A stretch of DNA of 41,636 bases from Desulfobacterales bacterium (lineage in GTDB: Bacteria; Desulfobacterota; Desulfobacteria; Desulfobacterales; C00003060), in assembly GCA_013375375.1 (NCBI GenBank), contig JABXJX010000009.1, positions 1 to 41,636 of the forward strand, written 5' to 3'. The first letter of the stretch is position 1. The number at the start of each line of letters is the position of its first letter. This document shows, one piece after another, positions 9,161 through 16,970 of the stretch. Made by a program: the position numbers and the translations under genes. The notes beneath the pieces were generated by a model, which saw nothing but the letters and a program-made list of their open reading frames with translations, made no database searches and was not told the DNA's origin.

Positions 9161-9694
9161 ATGAACTCCCCAGACGAAGACAGAATAATACAAAAATTAA
9201 TGGATTATCAAAGCCAAATCCGGGAGATGGATTACAGTGTAAAGCAATATCTCTCAGATAGGGAAAATAATCCGCACCCCCTCTATGAGGACTTGATTAA
9301 CGAAATCCGAAGATTTGAAAATGAGGCACATAAAATTCGCAACACTGAAATTGAATTACGGCTTGACAGTCTCATGTATTCGTTACTCGTACATGAACAG
9401 GATTGGAAGCGATGGTTTGATGAGGATGCCGCAGCGCCTCGCAAAGAACATTCGGAGAGTGCCGGCCGACAGGATGAGAAGAAAGCTAATATCTTGGTTG
9501 ACAAAGTTTATGCAATTGCAGAAAAAAAGTGGGCCGAGATGGGCGTAACAAATACTGAATCAAAAGAAGATCTGGCCGAAAGGATTTGTCCAATATATAT
9601 GAAGGCCCTACAAGAGGGGCAAGAAGTGGGTTTTGTTTACAACAAAAAAACACACAGGATTCAAATAAAAATTAAAAACGGCGATACTTTCTGA
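9161..9694 (+). CDS. Hypothetical protein, charged and helical
   Basis: 177 aa, not recognised. The sequence is rich in charged residues and predicted helices, with an aromatic/acidic patch LLVHEQDWKRWFDEDAAAP around residues 75-93 and a C-terminal basic stretch ending in TFxxxK-like strands (VGFVYNKKTHRIQIKIKNGD). No signal peptide, membrane segment or cofactor motif is visible, so it is probably cytosolic. The ATG at 9161 has no strong ribosome site. The gene is AT-richer than radC upstream. It is flanked by unknown short genes, so context does not suggest a role. Confidence 0.55.
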   Translation: MNSPDEDRIIQKLMDYQSQIREMDYSVKQYLSDRENNPHPLYEDLINEIRRFENEAHKIRNTEIELRLDSLMYSLLVHEQDWKRWFDEDAAAPRKEHSESAGRQDEKKANILVDKVYAIAEKKWAEMGVTNTESKEDLAERICPIYMKALQEGQEVGFVYNKKTHRIQIKIKNGDTF

Positions 9695-9857
9695 ATCTCT
9701 TTAAAGCTTACTGCCATGTTTAATTAACATCTAAAGCCTTCAGCTATGTTTATGATTTTCTTTACTGGTAGTAATATGTTTCTCGTCCGCTCACTTTGGC
9801 CTAATGCCTCATCTTAGATTATAATTCTGCAATACATAAGAACCGGATCGATAAAAA

Positions 9858-10166
9858 ATGAAATCCGCAATCCAAAATCCGCAATCCAAAACCAGCAAAC
9901 ATCCAGACTGCTTTGGCCGGCTTGACACGGTTTTTCCCGTGGACGAAGAGGGAATACGCACAAGCCCGCCCGAATGCATGAATTGTTCTTTTGTTAAGTC
10001 GTGCCTGCAGGCTGCCATGCGCAGCCCGGAAGGCCTCAAACTTCAGGAAGAAAAGGTGGACAGGGCCTATGAGTACGGCCTGATCGGAAAGCTCGACCGC
10101 TGGTCCAAAAAGAAGCTTATCCGTCGGGAGATAGAGGCCATGACATCGAAAAAAAAATCAAAATAG
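9858..10166 (+). CDS. Small Cys-rich protein with a CxxCx5C motif
   Basis: 102 aa, not recognised. C18, C40, C43 and C49 make a pattern C-x21-CxxC-x5-C (PPECMNCSFVKSC) compatible with a zinc or Fe-S site. The C-terminal half is highly charged and helical, ending in a Lys-rich tail. The ATG at 9858 sits against a tandem 14-bp repeat that encodes the N-terminus, and there is no convincing Shine-Dalgarno. The next in-frame start candidate (GTG at 9939) would remove C18. The coding part from residue 17 onward looks genuine. Either the repeat inserted at the 5' end and supplied a new start, or translation begins elsewhere. Confidence 0.5.
   Translation: MKSAIQNPQSKTSKHPDCFGRLDTVFPVDEEGIRTSPPECMNCSFVKSCLQAAMRSPEGLKLQEEKVDRAYEYGLIGKLDRWSKKKLIRREIEAMTSKKKSK
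9861..9888 (+). repeat. Two tandem copies of a 14-bp dispersed repeat
   Basis: AAATCCGCAATCCA occurs twice head to tail (9861-9874, 9875-9888), followed by AAA. A diverged inverted copy lies at 38227-38251. It directly follows the ATG used by the small Cys protein at 9858, so the first residues of that protein (KSAIQNPQSK) are encoded by repeat sequence. Confidence 0.7.
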
Positions 10167-10190
10167 AGGCTTCCAGTCCAATATCATACC

Positions 10191-10538
10191 TTATACTTTG
10201 CCCAGTTCTAACTCTATCTCGTCAAAAATGTCTTCCATCTTGTATAGAAGCTGGTCGACTTTTGCCAGGTGCCAGTCGGCGATTTGTTCTTCAATCTCTT
10301 CGTAGAGCCTGTGTAGTGATGATCTGTGGCGAAGAAGGATCTCTCTGAAGGGGGGATCACCTTCCAGTTGGTACAGGAGCTTGTCGAGTTTTCCTGCGAT
10401 TTTAAAAAACGAGGGATTCTCCTCCAGCCACGCCTCGTCCAGATAACCAAAGCGACGGGCGATTTCGGGGTAAGCCTTCCCTAAACCCTCCTTGTAATAA
10501 GGATTAATACTCACCTTTAATTGCATGTATTTGCTCAT
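10191..10538 (-). CDS. Hypothetical helical protein, 115 aa
   Basis: Not recognised. The product is acidic and almost wholly helical (IAGKLDKLLYQLEG, LYEEIEEQIADWHLAKVDQLLYKMEDIFDEIELEL), with no cysteines, signal peptide or membrane segment. A GAGG site 6 bp before the ATG supports the start. The ATG overlaps the TGA of a small upstream frame (10535-10711) in an ATGA arrangement, which implies translational coupling of the two. It converges with the plus-strand small Cys gene and is divergent from dacB. Confidence 0.55.
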   Translation of the reverse strand: MSKYMQLKVSINPYYKEGLGKAYPEIARRFGYLDEAWLEENPSFFKIAGKLDKLLYQLEGDPPFREILLRHRSSLHRLYEEIEEQIADWHLAKVDQLLYKMEDIFDEIELELGKV

Positions 10539-10711
10539 GATTTATCCTCATCGGTTTGGGGTTCCTGATTGCTAATGAGAACCTTTTCTGCTCGACATTG
10601 GTTTGGGTACATGATGTCTTTTCCTCTAACGTCACCGAAATACCAGACCTGTTCTTTTAAGTCAAAGATCGAGATAGCCGGACGGGGCACGGAAATTAAT
10701 TGAATAGACAA
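10535..10711 (-). CDS. Small overlooked ORF upstream of and coupled to the 115-aa gene
   Basis: Too short for the ORF track. From a TTG at 10711 (or a GTG at 10690) the minus strand reads 58 (or 51) codons, including the protein-like stretches RPAISIFDLKEQVWYFGDVRG and MYPNQCRAEKVLISNQ. Its TGA overlaps the ATG of the next gene (TCATGA), as expected for an operon partner. No Shine-Dalgarno is visible before either start. A TATAAT on the minus strand (10730-10735) lies about 20 bp upstream of the TTG, so the message could be nearly leaderless. Function unknown; it could instead be a longer decayed gene. Confidence 0.4.
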   Translation of the reverse strand: MSIQLISVPRPAISIFDLKEQVWYFGDVRGKDIMYPNQCRAEKVLISNQEPQTDEDKS

Positions 10712-10743
10712 AAGCTGTGTTTTTGCTATATTATAACAATATT

Positions 10744-11979
10744 ATGCCTTTCTTAATAAGAATAGCGACAAAGGCGCGGATAACTGTTGCATTGAGTTTC
10801 ATCATACTGGTTTGTGCAGTATGGTTGTTGCAGCCTGCAATCTCACCGGCCCGTCAGGAATCTTTCCCTTTAAACCGAATCTCTTCGCAGGATGCTTTGC
10901 TGGTAGCAGGCCCTGACGGCCGCATCATCTACTCCAAGAATGAAACCAAAAAGTGTGTCCCAGCCTCGACCCTGAAGATTCTATCGGCCCTTGCAGCTAT
11001 TCATCACATGGGAACAACTTACAGATTCAAGACTGAATTTTATCAGGGCCCTGACCAAAACCTGAAGGTAAAAGGGTATGGGGACCCACTCCTTATCTCC
11101 GAGGTGTGGCAAGAAATAGCACAAGCCCTTGCCCCGAAGCTCCGGGGCTTCAAGGATCTTGTCCTTGATGACACATATTTTGCGCACGACATCCGGATCC
11201 CCGGAGTCGGCCCCTCTACCAATCCCTACGATGCCCCTGTTGGGGCATTGTGTGCCAATTTTAGCACGGTTTTTTTCAGGCAGGATGACAGGGGCAGGAT
11301 TGTCTCGGCAGAACCCCAGACCCCCATGACCCCGTTTGCCCTTGAGAAGATCCGGTTGCTCGGTTTAAGTAAGGGGCGTTACACCTTTTTACAGGACGGG
11401 CGTGATGCCGCGCGGTATACCGGGGATCTGATGTTGCACTTCTTGAAGGAGATGGGCAAGGTTTGCCGGGGCGAGGTTCGCACGGGCGTGGTGGGTCCCG
11501 GAGACACGCTGGTTTACACCTATCATTCGATTTTTACACTGGAACAGGCCCTGGGAAAGGTCTTTAAGTTTTCGAACAATTTTATGGCTAATCAAATCCT
11601 GATCGCCCTTGGTGCCCACGTGCATGGCCCGCCCGGCACCCTGGCCAAAGGGGTAAGGGTACTTTCCGACTATGCCCGAGAGGTGATACACTTAAACAAT
11701 GTTGAGATTGCAGAGGGATCCGGGATCTCAAGAAAGAACCGGTTGTCAGCCCTTGATATGCTTGCTGTTTTGCAGCGCTTTGAGCCGTATCGGGATCTCC
11801 TTGTCCGCAAAGGCCGGGCCCATTACAAGAGCGGCACCCTAAAGGGTGTCAAGACGAGAGCCGGATACATCGAAGGCAGATCCGGCAAGCCGTACTATTT
11901 CGTCATCTTTCTAAACAGCTCGCACGCAGATATTGACTCTGTTTTCGACTGTGTTAAGAAAAGCATCGATAATGGATAA
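10744..11979 (+). CDS. dacB: D-alanyl-D-alanine carboxypeptidase/endopeptidase, PBP4 type
   Basis: Peptidoglycan hydrolase that trims or cleaves peptide cross-links in the periplasm (peptidase family S13). The ATG at 10744 begins a signal anchor (ITVALSFIILVCAVWLL, about residues 12-28). The active-site triad motifs are present in order: SxxK as STLK in VPASTLKILSALAAI, SxN as SNN in FKFSNNFMANQ, and KTG-like KSG in HYKSGTLKGV. The family block EGSGISRKNRLSALDM precedes the last one. At 411 aa it is shorter than E. coli PBP4 (477 aa), probably because of a reduced insertion region. The GTG at 10717 in the ORF track is less likely as the start. A short ORF overlaps its stop by 8 bp. Confidence 0.88.
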   Translation: MPFLIRIATKARITVALSFIILVCAVWLLQPAISPARQESFPLNRISSQDALLVAGPDGRIIYSKNETKKCVPASTLKILSALAAIHHMGTTYRFKTEFYQGPDQNLKVKGYGDPLLISEVWQEIAQALAPKLRGFKDLVLDDTYFAHDIRIPGVGPSTNPYDAPVGALCANFSTVFFRQDDRGRIVSAEPQTPMTPFALEKIRLLGLSKGRYTFLQDGRDAARYTGDLMLHFLKEMGKVCRGEVRTGVVGPGDTLVYTYHSIFTLEQALGKVFKFSNNFMANQILIALGAHVHGPPGTLAKGVRVLSDYAREVIHLNNVEIAEGSGISRKNRLSALDMLAVLQRFEPYRDLLVRKGRAHYKSGTLKGVKTRAGYIEGRSGKPYYFVIFLNSSHADIDSVFDCVKKSIDNG

Positions 11980-12142
11980 AATCCTTGAGATGGACAATTT
12001 AACCAAATCCTTTGATGGCTTGGGCCCCGGCCATAGTGATTATTTCGTTGGGTTGAGACCAGGTTATGTGATAGAAGAATCTGTAAGAAAGCGCTCACAC
12101 TTGTTCCGTTCCGAAGATGAAAAGGGGAAAGATGAAACTTGA
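11972..12142 (+). pseudogene. Short ORF resembling the start of an ABC transporter ATPase (possible remnant)
   Basis: 56 codons beginning MDKILEMDNLTKSFDGL, which resembles the first strand of branched-chain amino acid-type ABC ATPases (LLEVxNLTKxFGGL). The resemblance ends there; no Walker A follows, and the rest (SDYFVGLRPGYVIEESVRKRS) is not recognised. It overlaps the dacB stop by 8 bp and the start of the next gene by 11 bp. It could be a genuine small coupled gene, a leader peptide or a truncated ATPase. The similarity is short and may be chance. Confidence 0.3.
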
Positions 12143-13952
12143 CGATCAGGGCTCCACGGGGGCATCCCCCTTTGATCCCGAACATCCCTACAAGCCGGGC
12201 CAAGAGCCTGCTACTGATGCCTGGTACACGACGTTTTTCATAGAAAATCACCTCGATTACTATGCCTATCCTAATCTTGTGGCTTCTCCGGAACAGGTCC
12301 GTTTTATGGTCTATACCGAGGGAGACGAGCGGTACTATCCGTGCACTGATCGCATGTTCGGCACACTCATGATGCGCCAAGATTCAGGATTTTTACAGGA
12401 AAAATATGAAAAGGTCCTACATAGGATGCTAGGTCTGATTGACCGGCAGATCGAGGATGAATGGGACAAAGCCTTTTTGAAATCTCTTTTAAAGACCAAG
12501 TACGAACACGAGACAAGGGATGGGTTGATAATCCCTTCCCGTCTGGAAAAGAGCCTTCTGAAAATCTACATTGATCGTACCCAGATAGAGGACCCGTATC
12601 AATACGAAAAGACACAGCGAAACAATCGGGCTTTTGAAGTGCTCAGCTCCGAGGTGTTCCAGAAGGCATTGAACCTTGTTGACGATGCCGTCCTCCTTTC
12701 CTCCCCTGTTAGCCTTAATAAGATCAAGGGGCGAGTGGACTACCTGAAACTACGGCGCCTCTTTGCCCTGTCTGTTGAAAGCGCGCTCTGGGAATCTGCT
12801 GAGCTCTTACAATACACCGCGGAGGATTACCTTAGGCTCTTCAACCGTCGTTTCACCGGAGATGGTATCGAGCCATTGTGGCAACTCTTAGGGATTCAAG
12901 GGGAAGAGAGTGCTTCACACGTACCGCAGTCTAAGAAAATCCTTTGGCTGGTCGATGAGACAGGCGGGGTGATGGTGGACCTGGTCATCATAAAATACCT
13001 GGCACAACTTGGCCACAAGATCATAGTTGCATTCAAAGGCGGCCCGTTGTTTACCAAGGCTGATTTTTATGATGCGCAGGAAGACGACATGCTTTGTCGG
13101 GAACTCGAACATGCCCTCTTGATCAAGGAAAAGGGCCTGGGCAAGAATGACTTGGTCAATATTTTTAAAAGCGATAAGAATATCATGGTTATCTCCGATG
13201 GTACACGTGAGAACCTCAACCTTCTGCTTGCCTCGACAACCTTTGCGCGGGCCTTCAAGGAGGTGGACGGAGTCATCTCCAAGGGGCCTGATCAAAGACG
13301 GCGTTTTTTTGATACCCACTTCCGGTTTACCCAAGACATTTACAGCGTCGCAAGAGATGAAGACGGCTCAACTTCAGTTTGGTACAAGGCCAGGCACCCT
13401 GCCGTGATAAAGTTCTCACACCAGGATCTCGAAAAGAAGGCACAAACAATCATCTCGCAGATGGAAGCAGCCAAAGAGAAAGGAATGACGGTCATATTTT
13501 ACAGCGGCATTATCGGTTCTATCCCTGGTAAGGTGACAATAGCCAAAAAGATCATGAAGACTTATACCCAGTACCTGAAAGACCAGACTGCCGGCACCTT
13601 CATTATCAATCCCTCAGAACATTATGAGCCGGGGATGGATGCCGATGACTTGATGTACATGTGGGAGATTGTTCAACAAAGCGGGTTGATCGACATATGG
13701 CGGTTCCAGGCTTATGATGATATTGTAAAAGCCTTTCAAATCATGAAGGCCAGGATTCCACCGGAATGGGTAGGCAAGGATGCCACATTCAGTACGGGTT
13801 GCACAAAGGAGATGGGGATTGCCGTTGAGGTTCAAAAAGAACACCCTGAAATGCAGATAATAGGGCCGTCGCAAGAAAAATTTCTAAGACGCGAGGAATA
13901 TGGCATAGGCAAGATGTACGACCGCCGGTTGAGCGAAGTTTGCTTACCGTAA
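12132..13952 (+). CDS. Large DUF89/ARMT1-like protein with an unassigned C-terminal domain
   Basis: 606 aa. The central part resembles the damage-control phosphatase (DUF89) fold: LWLVDETGGVMVDLVIIKYL around 275-293 in the position of the metal-binding DNxGExxxD motif, then HKIIVAFKGGPLF, and VDGVISKGPDQRRRFF in place of the SKGqgN block. The usual DNAGE reads DETGG, so metal binding and activity are uncertain. The last 170 residues (FYSGIIGSIPGKVTIAKKIM, NPSEHYEPGMDADDLMYMWE) are well-formed but not recognised. The ATG at 12132 is chosen because AGGGG lies 5 bp upstream, unlike the ATG at 12117. No signal peptide. Family members remove phosphate from damaged sugar phosphates; the substrate here is unknown. 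Confidence 0.6.
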   Translation: MKLDDQGSTGASPFDPEHPYKPGQEPATDAWYTTFFIENHLDYYAYPNLVASPEQVRFMVYTEGDERYYPCTDRMFGTLMMRQDSGFLQEKYEKVLHRMLGLIDRQIEDEWDKAFLKSLLKTKYEHETRDGLIIPSRLEKSLLKIYIDRTQIEDPYQYEKTQRNNRAFEVLSSEVFQKALNLVDDAVLLSSPVSLNKIKGRVDYLKLRRLFALSVESALWESAELLQYTAEDYLRLFNRRFTGDGIEPLWQLLGIQGEESASHVPQSKKILWLVDETGGVMVDLVIIKYLAQLGHKIIVAFKGGPLFTKADFYDAQEDDMLCRELEHALLIKEKGLGKNDLVNIFKSDKNIMVISDGTRENLNLLLASTTFARAFKEVDGVISKGPDQRRRFFDTHFRFTQDIYSVARDEDGSTSVWYKARHPAVIKFSHQDLEKKAQTIISQMEAAKEKGMTVIFYSGIIGSIPGKVTIAKKIMKTYTQYLKDQTAGTFIINPSEHYEPGMDADDLMYMWEIVQQSGLIDIWRFQAYDDIVKAFQIMKARIPPEWVGKDATFSTGCTKEMGIAVEVQKEHPEMQIIGPSQEKFLRREEYGIGKMYDRRLSEVCLP

Positions 13953-13978
13953 AGCTCGTTACACCGCTTTCCTGTTTA

Positions 13979-14428
13979 TTAATACCCCCAGACCAGGGGT
14001 TTATATATCCACCCAGCATCACCGTCCGCGTGCCGGACCTTAAGCCACCTTTTCTTTCTTTTCAGAACCTTGAAGCTGACCCCCTTTTCGGCCTGGAATA
14101 AGACCTTAAAGCCCGTTCCCGGTCTTTCCCGAACATTAACTATATTACTTTTAACAATGACGGCGCGGATCTCCTTAAGGAGCCTCCGGTGAATCCAGCC
14201 TATGTCCCCTTCAAAATCGCGAACCCGGTACCAGTTTCCTGATTTCTTTATGATGTCAACCGGATAATACTTTCCAACCGACCAAAGGGTTTCATGATTC
14301 GTCCCAGGGCCTGAGCGCACATTAGCCTTGTCTACGGCAACACTGAGCCGTTTGGCGCTGGCGGTGCCGACCCACGCCATGAGTGTCAACAAGGTGAAGA
14401 TGAGGGCCTTTTTCATTAGCCTGTTCAT
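13979..14428 (-). CDS. Exported protein with two bacterial SH3 domains
   Basis: 149 aa from the ATG at 14428. A signal peptide is clear (LMKKALIFTLLTLMAWVGTASA). Two SH3b repeats follow: VDKANVRSGPGTNHETLWSVGKYYPV...GDIGWIHRRLL and VKSNIVNVRERPGTGFKVLFQAEKG...GDAGWIYKPL. SH3b domains typically bind cell-wall peptides or help assemble envelope complexes, so a periplasmic role is likely. The ATG overlaps the TGA of the upstream hydrolase gene (ATGA), indicating translational coupling; the ATG at 14416 is an alternative. The ORF-track start at 14473 lies well inside the upstream gene and is less likely. Confidence 0.82.
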   Translation of the reverse strand: MNRLMKKALIFTLLTLMAWVGTASAKRLSVAVDKANVRSGPGTNHETLWSVGKYYPVDIIKKSGNWYRVRDFEGDIGWIHRRLLKEIRAVIVKSNIVNVRERPGTGFKVLFQAEKGVSFKVLKRKKRWLKVRHADGDAGWIYKPLVWGY

Positions 14429-15054
14429 GAGCTTAACAGAACCGCTTCGCAGGTTCCGGCCAGGGCGTCGCAAAACCGTCGGGCATCGTCCGCAGAACCG
14501 ACGATGGCACCGTAATGCATGGGGATCGCGAGCTTGGGCTTAATTATCTTAGCGGCTTCTATTGCCTCATCAGCGGTCATAACATAGGTCCCGGATACCG
14601 GGAGGAGCGCAATATCCACCTCAAGGGAACCCATTTCCGGTATCAGATCAGTATCGCCTGCATGGTAAATCCTCACGCCATCCACTGCCACGATAAACCC
14701 CAGCCAGCCGTTTTGTTTAGGATGAAAATTCTTGTTTGTGTTGTAAGCCGGAACAGCTTCGATCTCGATTCCCGAAACCGTGAGCTTGTCTCCGGGTCGC
14801 ACTACCCGCACATCTCCGGAAAGCTTCTTGGCCGAATCGGCCTCGGTCACGATCATTGTCGAATCCTTCCGAACCTTATTGATATCCTCTGGTGAGCAGT
14901 GATCATAGTGCTCATGGGTAACCAAGATAATATCTGCGGGCTCGCATTCCTTGACCTGAAAAGGGTCGATAACGATCGCTTTGCCGTTCCCCTTGATTAG
15001 AAACCCATCATGACCCAGCCAGGCGATGTTCTTAACAACATCGTTTACTCCCAT
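14425..15054 (-). CDS. Metallo-beta-lactamase-fold metal-dependent hydrolase (UPF0173-like)
   Basis: 209 aa. The sequence has the fold signature: WLGHDGFLIKGNGKAIVIDPF at the N-terminus, the zinc motif THEHYDH (HxHxDH), the later ligands HAGDTD and AIPMHYG near the C-terminus. This pattern fits the UPF0173 group of small metal-dependent hydrolases, whose substrate is not known. The start at 15054 is supported by GGAGGAA 7 bp upstream; the longer ORF-track start is less likely and would overlap the phosphatase gene. No signal peptide, so cytosolic. It overlaps the SH3b gene by 4 bp. Confidence 0.88.
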   Translation of the reverse strand: MGVNDVVKNIAWLGHDGFLIKGNGKAIVIDPFQVKECEPADIILVTHEHYDHCSPEDINKVRKDSTMIVTEADSAKKLSGDVRVVRPGDKLTVSGIEIEAVPAYNTNKNFHPKQNGWLGFIVAVDGVRIYHAGDTDLIPEMGSLEVDIALLPVSGTYVMTADEAIEAAKIIKPKLAIPMHYGAIVGSADDARRFCDALAGTCEAVLLSS

Positions 15055-15085
15055 AACCGGTTCCTCCCTTACTATAAAAACCGAG

Positions 15086-15721
15086 TTACACACCATAAAA
15101 CTTTACTGCCGGCAGTTCCACACAGGTCAGCTTGTTGCCGTAGACGGCACCGGTATCAATGCCGATCTTGTTGTCGAGGACCAGCGGCTCCCTGAAAGGC
15201 GTGTGGCCGAAGATTACGCGCCTTCCAAAATCAAAATCAGAATATATAAATTCCTCCCGTATCCAGAGTATATCTGATTCATCTTGTTTTTCAAGGGGTA
15301 CATTAGCCCTCATGCCCGCGTGGACAAAGATGTACTCGTTTGTCTCATAATATAGGCGCAGGTTGTCAAAGAAGTCGAGGTGCGCATCAGGTATAGGGCC
15401 GGCTCCGGCCAGTGGGCTTTCCTTCAAGTAACTATCGAGTGTTGCTTGCCCGCCGATTGTCAGAAAGTTGAAACGGTCGACTCCAGACAAGTAACGCTCG
15501 AGCATCAGTTCATGATTCCCCTTAAGAAAGACCACTCGACTTTGTTGCTTGGCCAGATTAATTAAATAGTCCACCACCTCCTTTGAGTGAGGGCCTCGAT
15601 CGATGTAGTCTCCTATGAACAGGAGCGTGTCTTTTTCCCGGTCAATGTCTATGACGTCCATCAAGGAGATTAACTTGTCGAGGCAGCCATGTATGTCGCC
15701 TACGGCAAAGATTTTTTCCAT
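15086..15721 (-). CDS. Calcineurin-like metallophosphatase (bacterial Ser/Thr phosphatase/ApaH type)
   Basis: 211 aa. The metal-binding motifs of the PPP family are all present: FAVGDIHGC (residues 5-13), FIGDYIDRGPHS (35-46), FLKGNHELM (65-73) and VIFGHTPF near residue 170. Related enzymes dephosphorylate Ser/Thr-phosphoproteins or cleave dinucleoside tetraphosphates; the sequence alone does not decide between them. The ATG shares one base with the TAA of the radical SAM gene upstream (TAATG), so the two are coupled. It is the second gene of a four-gene minus-strand run. Confidence 0.87.
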   Translation of the reverse strand: MEKIFAVGDIHGCLDKLISLMDVIDIDREKDTLLFIGDYIDRGPHSKEVVDYLINLAKQQSRVVFLKGNHELMLERYLSGVDRFNFLTIGGQATLDSYLKESPLAGAGPIPDAHLDFFDNLRLYYETNEYIFVHAGMRANVPLEKQDESDILWIREEFIYSDFDFGRRVIFGHTPFREPLVLDNKIGIDTGAVYGNKLTCVELPAVKFYGV

Positions 15722-16662
15722 TACATCCAGTGAAGTACAAAGGCCCGTTTTCGCTCATCCAGCCGTGTTATTCCCTCTTCACGGGCTGCCTGAATCGCCT
15801 CCCGGTATTCTTCCTCGGTGATAGTGCGCCCCAGTGCCTGCATTTCAGAGGCCCGGCCGCACGGCCTGTACTGTGCCATGACATTTACATAGCTATTGGG
15901 AGAGATTTCTCCGGCCAGGAAACGCATGACCTGCCGGGTACCAGCCAGCCCCCCGGGAAGCACCAGGTGTCTGACCAGGAGGCCTCTCCGGGCAATCCCC
16001 TCCCCGTCCGTCACCAGATCCCCAACCTGGCGGTGCATTTCCTTGAATGCCTTCCCGGCCACTTCAGGATAATCCGGCGCCTCGCATAGCTGCTCGGCTA
16101 TCTTTGTATCCCAGAACTTGAAGTCGGGCATATAGATATCGAACACTCCTTCCAGGATTCTCAGGGTTTCAGGCCTGTCATAGCCGCCGGTGTTATAGAC
16201 CAGGGGTACACGCAGTCCAAGTTCAACAGCCCTGTCAACAGCATCTAAGATCTGCGGCACTACGTGAGATGGCGTCACAAAGTTGATGTTATGGCAGCCC
16301 CTGTCCTGAAGGAGCAGCATTGCATTGGCAAGCTCTTCCGAAGACCAGGGAACTCCTTCGCCTTCATGGCTGATGTCGTAGTTCTGGCAGAAGATGCACA
16401 GCAGGTTGCATCGGGCAAAGAATATAGTCCCCGAACCGTGGCTCCCGACCAGGGGGGCCTCCTCCCCAAAATGAGGGCTGTAGCTTGATACAATAGCGTG
16501 TTTGCCTGTCCGGCATATTCCCTTTTCATCTGAGAGCCGGTCTACTCCGCATCCCCTGGGACAAAGGGCGCAGGCCTTCAGGATTTTATAAGCCCGGGCG
16601 ACTTTCTCCTTCAGGAGTCCTTTGTTGTGGGTTTCTATATATGCAGGTTTAAAGGAAGCCAT
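15721..16662 (-). CDS. PflX-like radical SAM protein
   Basis: 313 aa radical SAM enzyme resembling the uncharacterised PflX group of pyruvate formate-lyase activase-like proteins. The [4Fe-4S] motif is C85-x3-C89-x2-C92 (ARCNLLCIFCQN). An N-terminal cysteine set (C31, C34, C38, C50 in CALCPRGCGVDRL...GIC) is typical of this group and probably binds a metal. Later blocks NFVTPSHVVPQI, VYNTGGYD and IYMPDFKFWD fit the SAM barrel. The target protein or substrate is not known. The start codon lies in the loop of a GGAAGC/GCTTCC hairpin that also contains the ribosome site. It leads the minus-strand run. Confidence 0.85.
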   Translation of the reverse strand: MASFKPAYIETHNKGLLKEKVARAYKILKACALCPRGCGVDRLSDEKGICRTGKHAIVSSYSPHFGEEAPLVGSHGSGTIFFARCNLLCIFCQNYDISHEGEGVPWSSEELANAMLLLQDRGCHNINFVTPSHVVPQILDAVDRAVELGLRVPLVYNTGGYDRPETLRILEGVFDIYMPDFKFWDTKIAEQLCEAPDYPEVAGKAFKEMHRQVGDLVTDGEGIARRGLLVRHLVLPGGLAGTRQVMRFLAGEISPNSYVNVMAQYRPCGRASEMQALGRTITEEEYREAIQAAREEGITRLDERKRAFVLHWM

Positions 16663-16669
16663 AGCTTCC
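16654..16669 (-). promoter_or_regulatory. Hairpin enclosing the radical SAM start codon
   Basis: On the minus strand GGAAGC-TATG-GCTTCC puts the ATG in a 4-nt loop and the GGAAG ribosome-site candidate in the 5' arm. If formed in the mRNA it would limit translation initiation. The stem is only 6 bp, so its effect is uncertain. Confidence 0.35.
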
Positions 16670-16970
16670 GAGCTATTTTCCGATTTTCAGTTTGAACTGC
16701 AAAAAAGTGGGCGCATTCCCTGCCCGCCCAGGCGGGCTGCAGGGGCTTCAATGAAGAATTCTTATTAAATATCGGTTTCCATGTCAATCCATTATTACTG
16801 CCGGGACTTGTCCCTTTTTTCAAGGCACCCTACTGTTTACCGCAAACAATATTATGCTCTCGTTAGTATAAAGGCATAACAGGATGTTGATAGAGATTGA
16901 AAAGTCTGATATTGACCAATGACCAGTCCCGGGATAGAATCCTGGCAACCAAGTGCTACCTGTTATCTCA
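16663..16970. other. Intergenic region between divergent radical SAM and glgX genes
   Basis: About 308 bp with no coding signal. It contains a strong inverted repeat at 16718-16744 (CCTGC.CCGCC/GGCGGgctGCAGG type) that may be a REP-like element or hairpin. I see no consensus promoter that I would defend for glgX. Confidence 0.5.
16718..16744. repeat. GC-rich palindromic element
   Basis: The core GCCCGCC-CA-GGCGGGC forms a 7-bp stem, extended by outer CCTG/CAGG pairing. There is no T-run, so it is more like a dispersed palindromic unit than a terminator. Confidence 0.5.
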
